A DNA stretch of 7,720 nt from Betaproteobacteria bacterium. Its GTDB lineage: Bacteria > Pseudomonadota > Gammaproteobacteria > Burkholderiales > SG8-41. Position numbers and translations under genes: made by a program. The notes beneath the pieces are model-generated. The model was not told where the DNA came from, did not search any database, and saw only the letters and a program-made list of their open reading frames with translations. Positions 5,523-7,720 of the stretch are shown here, one piece after another; position 1 is the stretch's first letter, and every line of letters starts with the position of its first letter. The DNA is taken from assembly GCA_029883965.1 (NCBI GenBank), contig JAOUIN010000108.1, positions 1 through 7,720 of the forward strand, given 5' to 3'.

Positions 5523-5537
5523 TCATTTCTGCCCGGC

Positions 5538-5553
5538 AACGGGCTGCCCGTTT
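5538..5553 (+). terminator. Possible weak terminator after the Tat-exported reductase
   Basis: A perfect 6-bp stem AACGGG/CCCGTT (5538-5543/5547-5552) with a CTG loop, followed only by a short T run and TTAACC. It lies 16 nt after the stop. The weak U tract means it may only partly terminate. Confidence 0.35.
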
Positions 5554-5580
5554 AACCTGCGCCTCTGGACATCACTCGCA

Positions 5581-6474
5581 ATGCCACACTTGTTACGCCC
5601 TGTAGCCTTACGACTGTTGCTGTGCATGCTGGCCCTGCTGCTGATCGGCGGCTGCAGCATGGTACGCCTCGGTTACAGCCATCTCGACTCCATTGCGACG
5701 TGGATGGCGCATGACTACTTTGATCTGACCTCCGAACAGCGTGACGCTTTCGCCAGGCGGTTTGACCGGCTGCACCAGTGGCACCGCCACGATCAGCTGC
5801 CCGAGTACGCCCGGTTTCTCGAAGACATGCAGAAGCGCGCACAGCGCGGCCTGCAGCCTGCCGACATGCTGTGGCTGATCGACGGCTTCCGTCAGCGCTA
5901 TGCGAAGATTGCTGCACACGCCGCCGCAGACGCGGCCGACCTGCTGGCGACGTTGTCGCCCGCGCAGATCGAGCACTTCCGAAAAGAACTCGACAACAAC
6001 AACCGCAAATTCCTGCGCGAGAACCGGACCCAGGACGGCGAAGCCGAACGGCGCAAGGTCTACGCGCAGAAAACGCTGTCGCAGCTGCGCGAGTGGGCGG
6101 GCCACCTGTCCGATGCGCAGGAAACGCGCATCATCGCGCTGCTCAGGGCCGTGCCGCTGACGGACCAGCTCCGTCATGAGGACCGGCTGCGCCGCCAGCG
6201 TGAATTCATCGTGCTGCTGGAACAGCGCACCGGCGATCGCAAAGTGTTTGCACAGCGGTTGAGTGACTGGCTGGTGCACTGGGAAGCCGGCCGCAGTCCG
6301 CAGCAGGGGCAGTTGTTCACAGAGTCCTGGCAGAAGCGCGCCCAGTTTTACGCCGACGTGCACCGCCTGCTCAACGCCGAACAGCGCAGCCACATCGTGC
6401 ACCGGCTGGAGGATTACATCGACAACTTCCGCCAGTTGTCCGAGCGCAAGCCCGCTACGGTTAAATCGTCCTAG
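5581..6474 (+). CDS. DUF6279-type lipoprotein
   Basis: A 297-residue predicted outer-membrane lipoprotein. The signal peptide has a basic start, a leucine-rich core (LRLLLCMLALLLIGG) and a lipobox ending at C25; Ser at +2 with no Asp fits outer-membrane sorting. The mature part begins MVRLGYSHLDSIATWMAHDYFDLTSEQRDAF. This is typical of the proteobacterial DUF6279 lipoprotein family as I remember it: a small tyrosine/aspartate-rich N-terminal segment, then a long, charged, all-helical body. Two LTSEQ/LSPAQ/LNAEQ-like helix starts (residues near 51, 123 and 264) suggest repeated helical units resembling those of Spy/CpxP-like periplasmic proteins. No enzymatic motif is visible and the role is unknown. 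ATG 5581 gives a well-formed signal peptide, though no clear ribosome site precedes it. The gene stands 58 nt after the reductase, with a weak hairpin between them. Confidence 0.82.
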   Translation: MPHLLRPVALRLLLCMLALLLIGGCSMVRLGYSHLDSIATWMAHDYFDLTSEQRDAFARRFDRLHQWHRHDQLPEYARFLEDMQKRAQRGLQPADMLWLIDGFRQRYAKIAAHAAADAADLLATLSPAQIEHFRKELDNNNRKFLRENRTQDGEAERRKVYAQKTLSQLREWAGHLSDAQETRIIALLRAVPLTDQLRHEDRLRRQREFIVLLEQRTGDRKVFAQRLSDWLVHWEAGRSPQQGQLFTESWQKRAQFYADVHRLLNAEQRSHIVHRLEDYIDNFRQLSERKPATVKSS

Positions 6475-6476
6475 GC

Positions 6477-6482
6477 TAGAAT
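6477..6482 (+). promoter_or_regulatory. Possible -10 element for the aminotransferase gene
   Basis: TAGAAT, one base from the TATAAT consensus, 41 nt before ATG 6524 and just after the stop of the lipoprotein gene. No convincing -35 box is present at the proper distance, so this is a weak call. Confidence 0.25.
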
Positions 6483-6523
6483 AGCCGCTGAAAAACCGCT
6501 GCATTAACTCACCCGTCCAGCTG

Positions 6524-7681
6524 ATGCCGACCTATCCCGGCCGTATCCCCTCCAAACTCCCGCATGTCGGCACCACCATTTTCACGGTGATGTCGCGGCT
6601 CGCCGCCGAACACAAGGCCATCAACCTGTCACAGGGTTTTCCGGATTTCGAGTGTGCCGCCGAACTGCGCGCACTGGTGACGAAATATTTCAATGCCGGC
6701 GTCAACCAGTATCCGCCGATGGCGGGCATACCCGCGCTGCGCGAGGCGGTCGCCGAAAAAATCGAAACGCTGTACGGCGCACGCTACGATGTCGAAGACG
6801 AAATCACCATCGTGCCCGGTGCGACCTACGCGATCTACACCGCGGTGGCCACGCTGATCCGCCCCGGAGACGAAGTCATCCTGTTCGAGCCCGCCTACGA
6901 CAGCTACGCACCGGCGGTGGAAGTGCACGGCGGCAAGCCGGTGTATGTGCAGATGCGCTACCCCGATTACAGCATCGACTGGCCAGCGGTCGAGACCGCG
7001 ATCACCCCGAAAACCCGCGCAATCATCCTCAACACGCCGAACAATCCGACGGCCACCGTACTATCCGCGGAAGACCTGCGCATGCTCGAAGGCATCCTCA
7101 AGAAAACCAACATCGTCGTCATCAGCGACGAGGTTTACGAACACATCGTGTTCGACGGCCACCAGCACCAGAGCGTGACGCGTTTCCCGGGCCTCGCCGA
7201 ACGCAGCTTTTTCATTTCATCGTTCGGCAAGACCTACAGCGTCACCGGCTGGAAAATGGGCTATGTCGCCGCGCCGCGCGAACTGATGGCGGAATTCCGC
7301 AAGGTCCACCAGTTCAACGCCTTCGTCACCAACGGCCCGCTGCAATACGTGTTCGCCGAATACATGAAGAACAAGGACGCCTACCTGCAACTCGCGGCGT
7401 TCTACCAGCAGAAGCGGGATTTTTTCCTGGACGGCGTAAAAGCGTCACGCTTCAAGCCGCTGCCGTCCCGCGGCACGTTTTTCCAGAACCTGTCTTATGA
7501 AGCGATCAGCGACGAGAAAGACACCGACCTCGCGCTGCGCCTGACCAGGGAACACGGCATCGCGGCGATCCCCGTATCGGTGTTCTACCGCAAGCCGCCC
7601 GCGCACCGCGTGCTGCGCTTCTGCTTTGCAAAATCCGAAGAAACGCTGGCGAAAGGCGCCGAAATACTGAGCAGGCTTTAA
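6524..7681 (+). CDS. ybdL: PLP-dependent methionine-type aminotransferase (YbdL-like)
   Basis: A 385-residue fold-type I, class I/II aminotransferase closely resembling E. coli YbdL, which transaminates methionine and some aromatic amino acids to 2-oxo acids. Shared blocks include SKLPHVGTTIFTVMS (10-24), NLSQGFPDF (34-42), NQYPPMAG (61-68) and YDSYAPA (125-131). PLP contacts are seen as N174 in TPNNPT, D202 and Y205 in SDEVYEH, and the Schiff-base lysine K236 in SSFGKTYSVTGWKMGY. R365 in VLRFCFAK should bind the substrate carboxylate. It has the full family length and is cytoplasmic. ATG 6524 matches the YbdL N terminus but lacks a clear ribosome site. It starts 49 nt after the lipoprotein stop. 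In this role it could act in methionine salvage or make keto acids; other class I aminotransferase activities cannot be excluded. A functional tie to the selenium-linked cluster is not shown. Confidence 0.92.
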   Translation: MPTYPGRIPSKLPHVGTTIFTVMSRLAAEHKAINLSQGFPDFECAAELRALVTKYFNAGVNQYPPMAGIPALREAVAEKIETLYGARYDVEDEITIVPGATYAIYTAVATLIRPGDEVILFEPAYDSYAPAVEVHGGKPVYVQMRYPDYSIDWPAVETAITPKTRAIILNTPNNPTATVLSAEDLRMLEGILKKTNIVVISDEVYEHIVFDGHQHQSVTRFPGLAERSFFISSFGKTYSVTGWKMGYVAAPRELMAEFRKVHQFNAFVTNGPLQYVFAEYMKNKDAYLQLAAFYQQKRDFFLDGVKASRFKPLPSRGTFFQNLSYEAISDEKDTDLALRLTREHGIAAIPVSVFYRKPPAHRVLRFCFAKSEETLAKGAEILSRL

Positions 7682-7688
7682 GCGGTTC

Positions 7689-7709
7689 GGCTGCTGACGC
7701 TCAGCGGCC
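7689..7709 (+). terminator. Hairpin after the aminotransferase gene
   Basis: A 9-bp stem (GGCTGCTGA with TCAGCGGCC, one G-U pair) around a CGC loop, 7 nt after the stop. No T run follows inside the window, so it may be a transcript-end hairpin or a weak terminator. Confidence 0.35.
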
Positions 7710-7720
7710 ACCGGAAAGAG

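Noticed and set aside
6652..7500. Long open frame within the aminotransferase gene in another phase (282 codons).
   Set aside because: The translation is dominated by Arg, has no domain pattern, and the overlapping frame encodes an intact, clearly recognisable enzyme.

Overview
The window is a high-GC bacterial chromosome segment, and I infer a betaproteobacterium. The basis is the GC-rich codon use, proteobacterial-type lipoproteins (one of the DUF6279 type), a YbdL-like aminotransferase, and a dispersed hairpin repeat of the ATTCCC-N8-GGGAAT type. Genes are packed with no empty stretch above 300 bases. No rRNA, tRNA, CRISPR array, transposase or phage gene was seen.

The layout runs as follows. 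At 1-807 (+) lies the 3' part of an aldo/keto reductase gene, ending at a hairpin-rich repeat (822-909) shared with the convergent cluster. From 4169 down to 918 (-) lies the notable part: a selenium-linked redox cluster. Read in transcription order it holds a thioredoxin-like CPTC protein (4169-3825), a large protein of unknown function with a WTDGLPV motif (3809-2718), a mobile-looking inverted repeat (2551-2702), a UGSC-family selenoprotein (2520-2002), an intrinsic terminator (1977-1948) and a ketopantoate-reductase-like NAD(P) enzyme (1934-918). On the + strand follow a small lipoprotein (4234-4560), a second, Tat-exported aldo/keto reductase paralogous to the first (4593-5522), a DUF6279-type lipoprotein (5581-6474) and a methionine-type aminotransferase (6524-7681).

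The UGSC gene looks like two short open frames split by a TGA at 2247-2245. The TGA reads in frame as selenocysteine in U-G-S-C and is followed 19 nt later by the loop of a strong bacterial SECIS-type hairpin. A conventional gene caller would break this gene or call it a pseudogene.

A second in-frame TGA (3827-3825) separates the thioredoxin-like frame from the WTDGLPV frame. The two frames are in phase with no other stop between them. The TGA lies in a P-G-U-G-S context and has its own hairpin, with a bulged U and a G-rich loop 20 nt downstream. The two genes may therefore be one 483-residue selenoprotein (thioredoxin domain, selenocysteine linker, unknown domain). This is less certain than the first case and is the observation most worth testing.

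Together the cluster suggests a thiol/selenol relay, thioredoxin-like to selenocysteine proteins, next to NAD(P)H-dependent reductases. The substrate is not evident. The selenocysteine machinery (selA, selB, selC, selD) is not in the window and must lie elsewhere in the genome if this reading is right.
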